From positions 1 to 57,662 of the forward strand of contig JAJCXT010000101.1 in assembly GCA_029263295.1 (NCBI GenBank): DNA of 57,662 bases, written 5' to 3'. This DNA comes from Acidobacteriota bacterium. Its GTDB lineage: Bacteria > Acidobacteriota > UBA890 > WLXD01. Of this stretch, positions 25,123 to 33,257 are shown in pieces. Under the pieces are notes generated by a model. That model was given only the letters and a program-made list of their open reading frames with translations, was not told the DNA's origin and did not search any database. The first letter of the stretch is position 1, and each line of letters opens with the position of its first letter. A program made the position numbers and the translations under genes.

Positions 25123-25896
25123 CTATGCTCCGGCCGGCTGCAGCAGCTCGTCCTCGAGCCACTCGTAGCCCTTCTCTTCGAGCTGGTGGGCGAGTTCGGG
25201 TCCTCCCGTGCGCACGATCTTGCCGTCCATCATGACGTGTACGACATCGGGGGCGATGTAGTTCAGGAGCCGCTGGTAGTGGGTGATCACCAGGTGTGAA
25301 CGTTCGTCCGAGCGGGTGGCATTCACGCCCTCCGCCACGGTCTTCAGCGCGTCGATGTCGAGGCCCGAGTCGGTCTCATCGAGAATCGAGAAGCTCGGCT
25401 CGAGCATGAACATCTGGAGAATCTCCAGGCGCTTCTTCTCACCGCCCGAGAAGCCCTCGTTGACGTACCGGCCGGTGAACGACTTGTCGACGCCGAGCAG
25501 GTCCATGGCCGAGGTCAGCTTTTCGCGGAACTCGCGCAGCTGCACGTTGCCGCCCTCGGCGCGCGCCTTCAGGGCCGAGTGCATGAACTTAGAGACTGTC
25601 ACGCCGGGAATCGCCATCGGGTACTGGAACGCCAGAAACATGCCGAGGCGCGCGCGCTCATCGGTGTCGAGTTCCGTCACGTCCTGGCCGTTGTAGAAGA
25701 CCTGGCCGCCCAGGACCTCGTAGCTGGGGTGCCCCAGCGCAACGTAGGCGAGAGTGCTCTTGCCGGAACCGTTGCGGCCCATCAGCGCGTGGACCTGGCC
25801 ACGCTCGATGGTGAGGTTTACGCCGCGCAGGATTTCCTTGCCCTCGATCGCGACGCGCAGGCCGCGAGCTTCAAAAATAGGGGTCTGGTCGCTCAT
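25123..25896 (-). CDS. sufC: Fe-S assembly ATPase SufC
   Basis: A 257-residue ABC-type ATPase of the SUF complex. Walker A is GRNGSGKST (residues 40-48). The ABC signature is [12 protein letters not shown], and Walker B is [16 protein letters not shown], with SufC-typical wording. The late motif [10 protein letters not shown] is also typical. It hydrolyses ATP to drive opening of SufB-SufD. The ATG at 25896 begins [13 protein letters not shown]; the longer frame to 26136 overlaps the regulator gene and is not used. It is the first structural gene after the Rrf2 regulator, 47 bases downstream. Confidence 0.96.
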   Translation of the reverse strand: MSDQTPIFEARGLRVAIEGKEILRGVNLTIERGQVHALMGRNGSGKSTLAYVALGHPSYEVLGGQVFYNGQDVTELDTDERARLGMFLAFQYPMAIPGVTVSKFMHSALKARAEGGNVQLREFREKLTSAMDLLGVDKSFTGRYVNEGFSGGEKKRLEILQMFMLEPSFSILDETDSGLDIDALKTVAEGVNATRSDERSHLVITHYQRLLNYIAPDVVHVMMDGKIVRTGGPELAHQLEEKGYEWLEDELLQPAGA

Positions 25897-25943
25897 CTCT
25901 GTTCGTTTCTCCCGGTCCGCGAGGACCGCGTTCTTTGCTGAAG

Positions 25944-26459
25944 TTAGTTCTGTCCGCGAAGTTCGACCTGGTGCAACGGGCGCGCCGAGTCGGCGGCTTC
26001 TGTAGCAAGGTCGCCAAGAGGTTGAAGCTCCTGCGACAGCTGGCCTTCGGAGCGCAGCAGGTCCAGAAGCGTGATGCTCTGCAGCGTGAGCGTGATCATC
26101 TCCGAGACCGTCGTCCACACGGGTCGCAGCGCACATGACGACTCGTGCACGCAGACGCTCTCGGCGCCCACGTGGCGTTCGCAGTACTCGGAGTCGAAGA
26201 TGTCGTTGGAAAGCGCGCGGACGATGTCGGCCACGGTGATCTCGCTGGCCGGCCGGCCGAGCGTGAATCCACCGTTGCGACCCCTCACACTCTTCACCAG
26301 GTCGCGTTGGCTCAGCAAGTTGAGCAACTTGCCAGCGTAGTCGGAGGTCAGGCCCTCTTTCTCGGCTACGTGCGCACCGGTCATAGGCGAGTCACTGGCG
26401 CCTCGCGCCAGCTGCACCATGCAGCGCAGTCCGTACTCTTCAAGCGCGGTGATCTTCAT
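25944..26459 (-). CDS. Rrf2-family Fe-S regulator of the SUF operon
   Basis: A 171-residue winged-helix regulator of the IscR/SufR type. It begins MKITALEEYGLRCMVQLARG, with the recognition region TSDYAGKLLNLLSQRDLVKSVRGRNGGFTLGR. Three cysteines for a [2Fe-2S] cluster are C93, C103 and C109 (EYCERH then SVCVHESSC). The spacing (9 and 5 residues between) is slightly longer than in E. coli IscR. As the first gene of the operon it probably senses Fe-S status and represses the whole set, acting on the two dyads upstream at 26527-26569. Confidence 0.92.
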   Translation of the reverse strand: MKITALEEYGLRCMVQLARGASDSPMTGAHVAEKEGLTSDYAGKLLNLLSQRDLVKSVRGRNGGFTLGRPASEITVADIVRALSNDIFDSEYCERHVGAESVCVHESSCALRPVWTTVSEMITLTLQSITLLDLLRSEGQLSQELQPLGDLATEAADSARPLHQVELRGQN

Positions 26460-26526
26460 CGGGTGGCTGCTACGTAGGGGAGCCGCGGATCGGGGCTGAG
26501 CGGGGTCAGCGAGACGCGGCGGGCAT

Positions 26527-26569
26527 CTTGACTGTGGTCAAGCTTACGAAAAGCTGACGATTTCGTCAA
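26527..26569 (-). promoter_or_regulatory. SUF operon promoter with two operator-like dyads
   Basis: Dyad 1 is CTTGAC-tgtg-GTCAAG (26527-26542) and dyad 2 is TGACGA-tt-TCGTCA (26555-26568); both are perfect. On the minus strand a -35 TTGACG (26569-26564) and a weak -10 TAAGCT (26546-26541) are 17 bases apart. Dyad 2 overlaps the -35, and dyad 1 overlaps the -10 and the start region, a layout suited to repression. The Rrf2 gene starts 68 bases downstream. Confidence 0.6.
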
Positions 26570-26657
26570 CTTTTACTGGGCCGGTGCGAACACCCTGATC
26601 AAGCGGCGCGTTCAGGCAGCGAAAACGGACTCAAGAGGGCTTCGCGGACGCCAGTAG

Positions 26658-27041
26658 CTACGTCGAGAAGGAGTGCCCACAGCCGCAGGTGCCCGCGGCA
26701 TTCGGGTTCTTCACGGAAAAGCCTGAACCCATCAGTGACTCCTGATAGTCGACCTCGCAACCCTCTAGGTACGGGCGGCTGAAGGAGTCGAGCAGCACCT
26801 CGATACCGTCCTGGGCGATGACCAGATCGGTGTCCTTGCGTTCGTCGAAAGTGAAGCCGTACTCGAAGCCGGAGCAGCCCCCCCCCTGGACGAAGATGCG
26901 CAGATGTTTGTCTTTCGCCTCGGCGAGGCCGTCGACGAAGCTGCGCACCTTGGCGACAGCTGCGTCGGTGAAGACGAGCAGGGCGTCAGATGCTGGCGGC
27001 GCGCCGCGGTCGGCCGCGGGCGCTTGTGATGGGGTGTCCAT
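26658..27041 (-). CDS. erpA: A-type Fe-S carrier protein ErpA-like
   Basis: A 127-residue HesB/IscA-family protein that carries clusters to client enzymes. The three cysteine ligands are in QGGGCSGFEYGF and, at the end, AGTCGCGHSF. The F-E-Y-G-F-T-F-D-E and MGSGFSVKNPNA wording is closest to ErpA. The first 20 residues are a Pro/Ala-rich extension. The ATG at 27041 is used; the much longer frame runs into antisense of the next gene. It is transcribed toward the SUF operon and ends about 90 bases before the operon promoter. Confidence 0.9.
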   Translation of the reverse strand: MDTPSQAPAADRGAPPASDALLVFTDAAVAKVRSFVDGLAEAKDKHLRIFVQGGGCSGFEYGFTFDERKDTDLVIAQDGIEVLLDSFSRPYLEGCEVDYQESLMGSGFSVKNPNAAGTCGCGHSFST

Positions 27042-27115
27042 GTACGGGTCCGTTGGTGCTGGGTGAACTCTCATTTCAGGATAACCGCGGGTCCGGCGTT
27101 CGACAAGACGGCCTG

Positions 27116-29242
27116 CTAGCGTTCGCTGGCGGCGGCGATCTGCGCGATACGAGCCCGCGCGCGTGGGCCGATGAACGGGCCGTCGTTGTGAAACAGGCGC
27201 GCGTCGGGCGCGCTTGCTGCGCGATTCAGGGCGTTGCGGGCCGCGCTGAGATCCGCGTTTGTCGCCATGCTCAAGGCTACTCCCAGCCAGTAGTCGACGG
27301 CAGGCTGACCGAATGGGCTGGCGGCGGGGGCGGTGGCGTCCCAGAGCATGTCCACGGCGGTGTCGATTTGGCCGTCGTCGATGAGCAGCAGTACCTGCTG
27401 CAGGTGAAGCGCCCAAATGGGCTGACTGCCGTCGCTGGCCGCGATCCCCGCGGCGGCCCTTGCCCACCAGTTCAGCGCAGTCGCAGGGTTATCGGCGCTC
27501 GCCACCTGCGGCGAAGCGTCCAGGTCGAGTCGCAGGCTGAGCGGCTGTCCCGCGCGGTCTATCGCAACCTCCACGCTGCGTTGCGGCCCGGCCGCCAGGA
27601 TCCATTCGCTGAACGCGCGTGTCGTGGTTGCGCCACCTCCATCCAGCGTGACCAGACGGTCGCCCGTAAGGAAACCGGCGTTCGCTGCCGGACTGTCCGC
27701 GTCGACCGCCCCTACGATCGGGCCCAGCGGGCCGTCCAGGAGCACCAGGCCGTGCCATGCGCGTACTTCCGGAAGCGGCACGGACAGCTCCCTCAAGGCC
27801 GTTCGGAGTGCGTCGGGATCACCCTGGGGTATCGCGGCACGCGCGGCCGGCAGGGCCGAGCCGGCGGCCCAGAACCTGAGGCGGATCATGCCCTGATCGT
27901 TGCGGTCGAACGCGCCGAGTACGAAGATCCCGGCCGGCGTCTCCCGCTCCAAGCGGCGGCGCAGTTCCTGCTGCGCGTCGTCGTCGATCTCCAGGGCTTC
28001 GCGGGCACGGATGTCGGCAGCGGCAGAGCTGCGATTCAGCACGCTCCAGCCACTGACCTGAGTTAGGGCTTGCAGCAGGGGGCCGTTGGCGGACTCGCGG
28101 TCGAGTGCGTCGCCGCCGGCCACGCCAAGGAAGGCTAGCCCTGGCGCCAGACGCACGTCGCGTGCCGCGGTACCTCCGTCGACGACCGCGACGCCGCTAC
28201 TCCACACGCGTCCACCGTCCGCTCCGATCATGATGTCGTGGTCGCCTACGGGCAGCTGCAGTCGAACGCTACCGCCGCCGCCGCCGCCGCGGCTGACGGC
28301 CATGGACGCGCCATCCACCCAGACCTCGGCGGAAACTGGGACCCCGCGCAGGGTCACCGCACCAACCGCCAGACGCATGTCCAGCGTGCCCAGGTCGAAG
28401 TCGGTCAGAGTGGGCACCTCGAATCGCTGCCGGAAGGGCCGATGGTCGGTAAGTGTGATCTCGATCTCGTGCCAGCCGGGGAGCAGGCCCTCCACTACGA
28501 GTGCCGCGGACGCGGCACCTTCTTGGGCTTCGGCCGTGGTTCCCACAAGCTCCCCGTCCAGCACGACGCGGGCACCCGCCGGACGGGTGGCTACCTGCAC
28601 GGTTGCACTGGATCGTTCCAGGCTTAGGCCCACTCCTTCGGTTCGATTGGCGCGGACGCTCACCTCTTCCTCGTGCGGTGCGAAGCCGCGCCGGTGTGCC
28701 CCCACCACGTGATCGCCGGCCAGCACGGGGATGATGTCGCCGATGCGCTCGACGACGGCCCCGTTGAGGGTCAGTTCCGCGTCGGCGGGAGAGAGTCCGA
28801 TGCTCAGGAATCCGACCAGGCGCTCGCGCCGGCGGTTGAATCGGGTCATTAGCCCCTCTTCAGCTCCAGTAGCTGCCAGGTCGTACGCCGGATCGAGTTC
28901 GATCAGCCGATCCAGATCGTCGTCGAGTCCGTCCCTCTCACCGCTATTCCAGCGGGCGTCGGCGCGGGTCTCGAGCGCCCGGCGCAGGAGGAGTCGCAAG
29001 GGCTCAGGCGAACCGGCGCCGAGACTCTCGGCGCGAGCGAACATGCGTTCGAGAGCATCCATGCCGGCCTCCGCGTCGCCGGCATCTAGCAGAGCTTCGG
29101 CGCGAGCAAGTAGCAGGCGCAATGTCTCGGGGTCGACCTGTTGCCCGGACGCGGCCCGCGGCGCGGCGGCGCCCGCCACCAGCAGCGTCAGAACCGCCAG
29201 CCGGCTCCAGCCACCGGCCTTCGTTACGCGCATGCCTCTCAT
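27116..29242 (-). CDS. Secreted PEGA/PDZ-domain protein of unknown function
   Basis: A 708-residue protein with a signal peptide (LAVLTLLVAGAAAPRAASGQ). Order: an N-terminal helical, TPR-like region (DPETLRLLLARAEALLDAG, about 35-150), then two PEGA-like carbohydrate-surface domains (FLSIGLSPADAELTLNGAVV and VQVATRPAGARVVLDGELVG) to about 290. A Gly-rich region encoded by a CCG run follows near 320. A PDZ domain near 490-570 includes GPIVGAVDADSPAANAGFLTGDRLVTLDG, and a C-terminal TPR-like part closes the protein. The ATG at 29242 overlaps the previous stop (ATGA). With the PP2C and NHL genes it forms one transcript. PEGA and PDZ domains suggest an envelope sensor or scaffold, but no function is established. 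Confidence 0.75.
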   Translation of the reverse strand: MRGMRVTKAGGWSRLAVLTLLVAGAAAPRAASGQQVDPETLRLLLARAEALLDAGDAEAGMDALERMFARAESLGAGSPEPLRLLLRRALETRADARWNSGERDGLDDDLDRLIELDPAYDLAATGAEEGLMTRFNRRRERLVGFLSIGLSPADAELTLNGAVVERIGDIIPVLAGDHVVGAHRRGFAPHEEEVSVRANRTEGVGLSLERSSATVQVATRPAGARVVLDGELVGTTAEAQEGAASAALVVEGLLPGWHEIEITLTDHRPFRQRFEVPTLTDFDLGTLDMRLAVGAVTLRGVPVSAEVWVDGASMAVSRGGGGGGSVRLQLPVGDHDIMIGADGGRVWSSGVAVVDGGTAARDVRLAPGLAFLGVAGGDALDRESANGPLLQALTQVSGWSVLNRSSAAADIRAREALEIDDDAQQELRRRLERETPAGIFVLGAFDRNDQGMIRLRFWAAGSALPAARAAIPQGDPDALRTALRELSVPLPEVRAWHGLVLLDGPLGPIVGAVDADSPAANAGFLTGDRLVTLDGGGATTTRAFSEWILAAGPQRSVEVAIDRAGQPLSLRLDLDASPQVASADNPATALNWWARAAAGIAASDGSQPIWALHLQQVLLLIDDGQIDTAVDMLWDATAPAASPFGQPAVDYWLGVALSMATNADLSAARNALNRAASAPDARLFHNDGPFIGPRARARIAQIAAASER

Positions 29243-30516
29243 TGGACGATCACCACACTGCGCGCGTTGCGGTCGGCGATGTAGATGCGGCCAGCGTCAT
29301 CGACTGCGAGGTCGCGCGGTGCGCGCAGTTCGATGTTCCCCGGCAGGGTCGGCCCCAGGCGGCTCAGGCGCTGCCCTGCGGACGAGAAGATGTCGATCGT
29401 CCGCGCATCGCGATCGAGCACGTAGCTGTTGCCGAGTCGATCCACGGCCAACGCTTCAGGTCGGCGCCAGGCAGAGGCCACTACGATGCCATCGCGTTCG
29501 CCGTCCGGCGCGAAACGGATAACCCGGGCGCCGGCACGATCGAGGACATATAACCGGCCCACGCCGTCAATGGCGACGTCGACGGGCTCTTCACGGGTTG
29601 TCGTGGCCATGCCGCGATAGGTGCCATCCGGATCGAACTTGAGCACGCGCCGTGGGTCGGCATCGAGTAGGAACCATGAACCGTCAGGAGTGCGGACCCC
29701 AGCCTGCAGGTCCTTCAGCGGCATGGAACGTCCACCTTCGTCGCTCATGAACCCGAGCCGCGAGCCGCCGAGGGCGATGACGCCCGCCTTGCGTGTAGGG
29801 AGGTAGGGCAGACCATCAACACCCCACCAGGGGCGCGAGTGCGCGTTGTAGGCTAGGCGGCTGGCCGCATCGCGTGCAGGGTCTTTGAGCAGTACCGCCG
29901 GCGCGCCTTCGTCGATCACCAGAACCTGGCCGTCGGCGCTTGCGGCGATAGCCACCGGGCGGTCGATCTCGGCGCCCATGTCTACCACGCTGGCGCGGAG
30001 ATAGGGCGGGGCCGAGTTGCTGGCGCGTATGTGGAATCGCTCAACGAGCGTGAGTGCACGCCTGGCGCTCGTCGCCGCGCTGGGGTCGGTCGCGGCGTCC
30101 GTTGCCGAGACCACGCGCTGCAAGAGATCGATAGCACCCGCCCAATCTTCCTCAGCCAGGGCAACGTACGCCAGCTTCAGGCTGGCCCGTGATGTCCATT
30201 TGGAGCTCGGTTCGAACTCGACAACGTCGACGTACTCGGCTCCGGCGAGTTGCCAGGCGCCAGCGCGCCACAGCAGGTCGCCAAGGCGTACGCGCGCCGC
30301 CGCGCGCCACACCAACTGCGGGTGGGTAGCACGAGGGTACGTTTGCACCAGTTCCAGGTAGGCACTGCGGGCATCCGCGATCTGCCCGGTGCGCAGCAGG
30401 CCTTCGGCGGTAGCGAAGATCGTCTCGGCGCTGGACTGCGGGGCGGCGGCAATCAAGGGAACCGCGAGTGCGGCCACAGATACGGCGACCAGCGTCGATC
30501 TCAGTCGTCTCGACAT
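29239..30516 (-). CDS. Secreted TPR and NHL-repeat propeller protein
   Basis: A 425-residue protein. The signal peptide is LRSTLVAVSVAALAVPLIAA. Residues about 30-160 form TPR-like helical pairs (GQIADARSAYLELVQTYP, AYVALAEEDWAGAIDLLQR). Residues 180-425 form an NHL-type beta-propeller with blades such as PVDVAIDGVGRLYVLDRAGARVIRF, LAVDRLGNSYVLDRDART and DLAVDDAGRIYIADRNARSVVI. This fold usually binds proteins or glycans. Starting at ATG 30516 it overlaps the PP2C gene by 16 bases, and its stop overlaps the next start. The partner is unknown. Confidence 0.78.
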   Translation of the reverse strand: MSRRLRSTLVAVSVAALAVPLIAAAPQSSAETIFATAEGLLRTGQIADARSAYLELVQTYPRATHPQLVWRAAARVRLGDLLWRAGAWQLAGAEYVDVVEFEPSSKWTSRASLKLAYVALAEEDWAGAIDLLQRVVSATDAATDPSAATSARRALTLVERFHIRASNSAPPYLRASVVDMGAEIDRPVAIAASADGQVLVIDEGAPAVLLKDPARDAASRLAYNAHSRPWWGVDGLPYLPTRKAGVIALGGSRLGFMSDEGGRSMPLKDLQAGVRTPDGSWFLLDADPRRVLKFDPDGTYRGMATTTREEPVDVAIDGVGRLYVLDRAGARVIRFAPDGERDGIVVASAWRRPEALAVDRLGNSYVLDRDARTIDIFSSAGQRLSRLGPTLPGNIELRAPRDLAVDDAGRIYIADRNARSVVIVQ

Positions 30517-31259
30517 ATGAGCACCGCGGCGGTGATGTTGTCCTGGCCGTCGCGCTCGCACGCGGTGTTCACCAGGACCGCAGATGATTCGGTAGCGTCG
30601 CTGCCGGCGAGGACGATTCGCGCGACGTCTTCCTTGGTCAGACCATGCACGAGACCGTCCGACGCCAGCACATAGACATCGTCGATGGCCACGTCGCCCT
30701 CGGCCAGATCGACTTCGATGGCGTCCTGCGCGCCGAGGCAGCGGCTGAGTACATGACGCATGGGATGCGTCTCTGCCTGCTCCTCGGTAAGGACTCCGTC
30801 CCGTACCTGTTGACCCACGAGAGTGTGGTCGCGGGTCAACTGCTCCACGACCCCGTCGCGTATCCGCCAGGCACGACTGTCGCCGATGTGGGCGAGAAGG
30901 ACTTTGTCTTCTGTTACGACGATCGAGGTAAGAGTCGTGCCCATGCCGGTGCGTTCGGGGTGTTGATTCGCGTCGGCCAGAATCCGTTCGTTGGCCGCGT
31001 CGAACGCTGCAAGGAGTTCCTCCACGCTCGGTGGCCGACCCGCTGCACGGGCGTTGCGCAGGCGCTCTTCAAGCACCTCGATCGCGATACCGCTCGCGTG
31101 TTCCCCAGCATGGTGCCCGCCGAGTCCGTCCGCGACCGCTACGAGACCGATGTCCGGGTGGGCGCATGCGGCGTCTTCGTTGTGGTCGCGCACCGACCCC
31201 ACGATGGACGTCGAACCGGCATCGAGCCGGAGTGGTGTGCTCCAAGCGTCGTCGGGCAT
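30501..31259 (-). CDS. PP2C-family protein serine/threonine phosphatase
   Basis: A 252-residue metal-dependent phosphatase of the PrpC/Stp type. All motifs are present in order: VRDHNEDAA, VADGLGGHHAGE, GMGTTLTSI, LAHIGDSRAWRI, LTRDHTLVGQQV, YVLASDGLVHGL and the final GQDNITAAVLI. The aspartates that bind two Mg/Mn ions are all kept. No membrane segment is seen, so it acts in the cytoplasm. It is the first gene of an overlapping three-gene set with two exported proteins, and no kinase lies nearby. It is divergent from the gene at 31383. Confidence 0.92.
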   Translation of the reverse strand: MPDDAWSTPLRLDAGSTSIVGSVRDHNEDAACAHPDIGLVAVADGLGGHHAGEHASGIAIEVLEERLRNARAAGRPPSVEELLAAFDAANERILADANQHPERTGMGTTLTSIVVTEDKVLLAHIGDSRAWRIRDGVVEQLTRDHTLVGQQVRDGVLTEEQAETHPMRHVLSRCLGAQDAIEVDLAEGDVAIDDVYVLASDGLVHGLTKEDVARIVLAGSDATESSAVLVNTACERDGQDNITAAVLICRDD

Positions 31260-31382
31260 TTCTTCGGGTGGGAGTAAGCAGTGGAGCAGGCATCTTCTTT
31301 CGGTGACTTCAGCCTGTCAATGCTGGATCAAGCTGCTATGCTCGGCGCGCTCGCAAGGACGCCGGTGAGACAGGAGATCGTG

Positions 31383-31856
31383 ATGATGTCAGACAAGCCC
31401 GAAGCGGACGAACCTGCCGCCGAACCCGCGGCCAAACCGGCTGCCGCCAAGCCCGCCCCAGCAAAGGCTGTGGCGGTCGAAGAGGCGCCGGAGGTGCCAG
31501 CCCCGGAACCCGACCCCGAGACCTGCTATGGGATCGTTATCGGGCAGGAAGCGCTCGAGCGCGGCGTTCTCGAAGGCGAGTTCGCGGACACCGACTACAT
31601 CTTCTACCTGGAGCCGGCTGGCGTCATGAACGCCGATTTGGTGTGCACGCGCGCCTACCCGGCGGAGTCGATCCGGGGCGGGATCCTGATGACGAAGGCG
31701 GCGCGCGATGTGAAGAAGGTGTACTTCGACGACAGCGTCAACCCTGACAGCTACGAACTGTCGTTCCCGAAGGAATTCGGGTACGTGAAGTCGTTGCAGC
31801 ACTATCTGCCGGAGACGCGCGAGCACGCCAAGTACCCGTTCTCGAAGAAGTACTGA
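31383..31856 (+). CDS. Conserved-looking protein of unknown function with Pro/Ala-rich N-terminus
   Basis: A 157-residue protein, not recognised. Residues 1-50 are an acidic, Pro/Ala/Lys-rich low-complexity arm (EPAAKPAAAKPAPAKAVA). Residues 50-157 look like a folded domain: ETCYGIVIGQEALERGVLEG, DTDYIFYLEPAGVMNADLV, IRGGILMTKAARDVKKVYFD, YELSFPKEFGYVKSLQHYL, ending in KYPFSKKY. It has no signal peptide or membrane segment. An AGGAG site precedes ATG 31383; GTG 31380 and ATG 31386 are also possible. It lies divergent from the PP2C gene and 60 bases before menG. Confidence 0.65.
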   Translation: MMSDKPEADEPAAEPAAKPAAAKPAPAKAVAVEEAPEVPAPEPDPETCYGIVIGQEALERGVLEGEFADTDYIFYLEPAGVMNADLVCTRAYPAESIRGGILMTKAARDVKKVYFDDSVNPDSYELSFPKEFGYVKSLQHYLPETREHAKYPFSKKY

Positions 31857-31916
31857 CGGGGCCTCATGGCGCGCGAGTTCCGCTACAGTTCAGTGGGCTT
31901 GACTCCACGGTGATGT

Positions 31917-32654
31917 ATGACGCCAGCAATAGCACCGGATCAGGTCGAGGCCGACGGAGGCTCTTTTCAGGGGGCCGTGCGCCGCATGTTCGATGGCCTG
32001 GCGCCTCGCTATGACAGCTTCAATCGCTGGGCGAGCCTCGGAATGGACGAAGGCTGGCGGCGCGCTGCGATAGCGCGATTGGCGGTGGCACCGGGCGGAC
32101 GGGTGCTCGATGTGGCGACCGGGACTGGTGATCTCGCCTTCGCCTCAGAGCGCGCGGGCGGGCATGTGGTGGGGTGCGACTTTGCCGCGGCCATGGTGCG
32201 CATTGCGGCTGACAAGGCTGGCGAGACCGACTCAACGGCAGCGTTCCAGGTCGCGAGCGCCGATGCGCTTCCTTATCGGTCGGGTTCGTACGCGGGCGCG
32301 GTGTCAGCCTTCGCGATGCGCAACGTGCGACCCATACTCAAGCCGGTACTGAGCGAGATTCTGCGAGTGCTTCAACCCGGTGGGCGCGTCGTGATTCTCG
32401 AATTCACTGAACCCACCGTCGCTCCGGTTCGCTGGGGTCATTATCTGTACACGCGCGTACTGGTGCCGCGGATCGGCGGTCTGCTGACCGGGGATCGCGA
32501 GCCGTTCGACTACTTGAATCGGAGCATCGATGCCTGGTTCAGCCCGGACGAGTTCGCGGCCATGCTCAGCGAGTGCGGGTTTGCGGATGTCGGCTATCGT
32601 CGATTGAGCCTCGGTACGGTGGCGTTGCATTGGGCAACGCGACCCTCGGCCTGA
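31917..32654 (+). CDS. menG: Demethylmenaquinone methyltransferase (UbiE/MenG)
   Basis: A 245-residue class I SAM methyltransferase for the last step of menaquinone synthesis, C-methylation of demethylmenaquinone. Marks: FDGLAPRYDSFNRWASLGMDEGWRR (in part), the SAM motif VLDVATGTGDLA, the acidic GCDFAAAMV, FAMRNVRP as the family-specific stretch, GGRVVILEFTEP and LSLGTVALHWATRP at the end. The futalosine genes found elsewhere in the window supply its substrate, so the product is probably menaquinone rather than ubiquinone. It is 60 bases after an uncharacterised gene on the same strand. Confidence 0.92.
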   Translation: MTPAIAPDQVEADGGSFQGAVRRMFDGLAPRYDSFNRWASLGMDEGWRRAAIARLAVAPGGRVLDVATGTGDLAFASERAGGHVVGCDFAAAMVRIAADKAGETDSTAAFQVASADALPYRSGSYAGAVSAFAMRNVRPILKPVLSEILRVLQPGGRVVILEFTEPTVAPVRWGHYLYTRVLVPRIGGLLTGDREPFDYLNRSIDAWFSPDEFAAMLSECGFADVGYRRLSLGTVALHWATRPSA

Positions 32655-32674
32655 TATCCCGTCCTCGCATGCTG

Positions 32675-33253
32675 CTAGGAGTCGTCGGCGAAGCGCGCCC
32701 TGTCCAGTAGTGGTGACTCGACGGTGCGTGCCGGCGTGCCCGCCGCCGCGATGACGACCGGCACGCGAGCCGTGACCTGGGCCGGCGCGAAACAGGCCTC
32801 GTCGTTGCAGGCTTGATAGCCGACTAGGAAGTCCAGGTTCGTGTCGCCGAGCGCCGCTGCGTCGGTCACGCGGAGCACCACACCGGCGACCACGTCGCCC
32901 TCCCAGACCTTCAGTGCTTCCGGCCAGAAGCCGAACGTGCGCTCGAGCGGGTCCGGATAGAAGACTTCCAGGACCTCCACTCCAGGAGCGTCGACCTCCA
33001 CGGTAGTGGCGATCAAGAAGTCCTCCGACGCAGGGTTGGCGTTCACATGGAAGCCGTTGCCGACGCGGATCTGGACCGCGGCGTGCACTCTCGTGCCCTG
33101 AACCAAGGGGCTAGAGCCGACGACAGCTGCCGCGCCGACGCGTTCCTGATCGAAAAGTTGCGCGGCGAGTCCCTGCGCGGCCGACGCCGCCACAAGAACT
33201 AGCAGCGCGCAAGACAAACCTGTACGAACGAGGGCACGGCGTGGCTTGTTCAT
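32675..33253 (-). CDS. Stand-alone DsbD alpha-domain protein
   Basis: A 192-residue exported protein (signal peptide SCALLVLVAASAAQGLAAQ) made of one immunoglobulin-like domain matching the N-terminal domain of the thiol-disulfide reductase DsbD. The key region is YQACNDEACFAPAQV, with a cysteine pair in the same setting as in DsbD, which passes electrons to periplasmic partners. The membrane and thioredoxin domains of DsbD are absent. A separate CcdA-like membrane protein would be needed, but none is in the window. It starts four bases after the EF-G-like gene stop, so they are co-transcribed. Confidence 0.8.
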   Translation of the reverse strand: MNKPRRALVRTGLSCALLVLVAASAAQGLAAQLFDQERVGAAAVVGSSPLVQGTRVHAAVQIRVGNGFHVNANPASEDFLIATTVEVDAPGVEVLEVFYPDPLERTFGFWPEALKVWEGDVVAGVVLRVTDAAALGDTNLDFLVGYQACNDEACFAPAQVTARVPVVIAAAGTPARTVESPLLDRARFADDS

Positions 33254-33257
33254 GGCT

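Noticed and set aside
23984..25168. 394-codon open frame on the plus strand
   Set aside because: It is antisense to sufB and has no ribosome site or motif.
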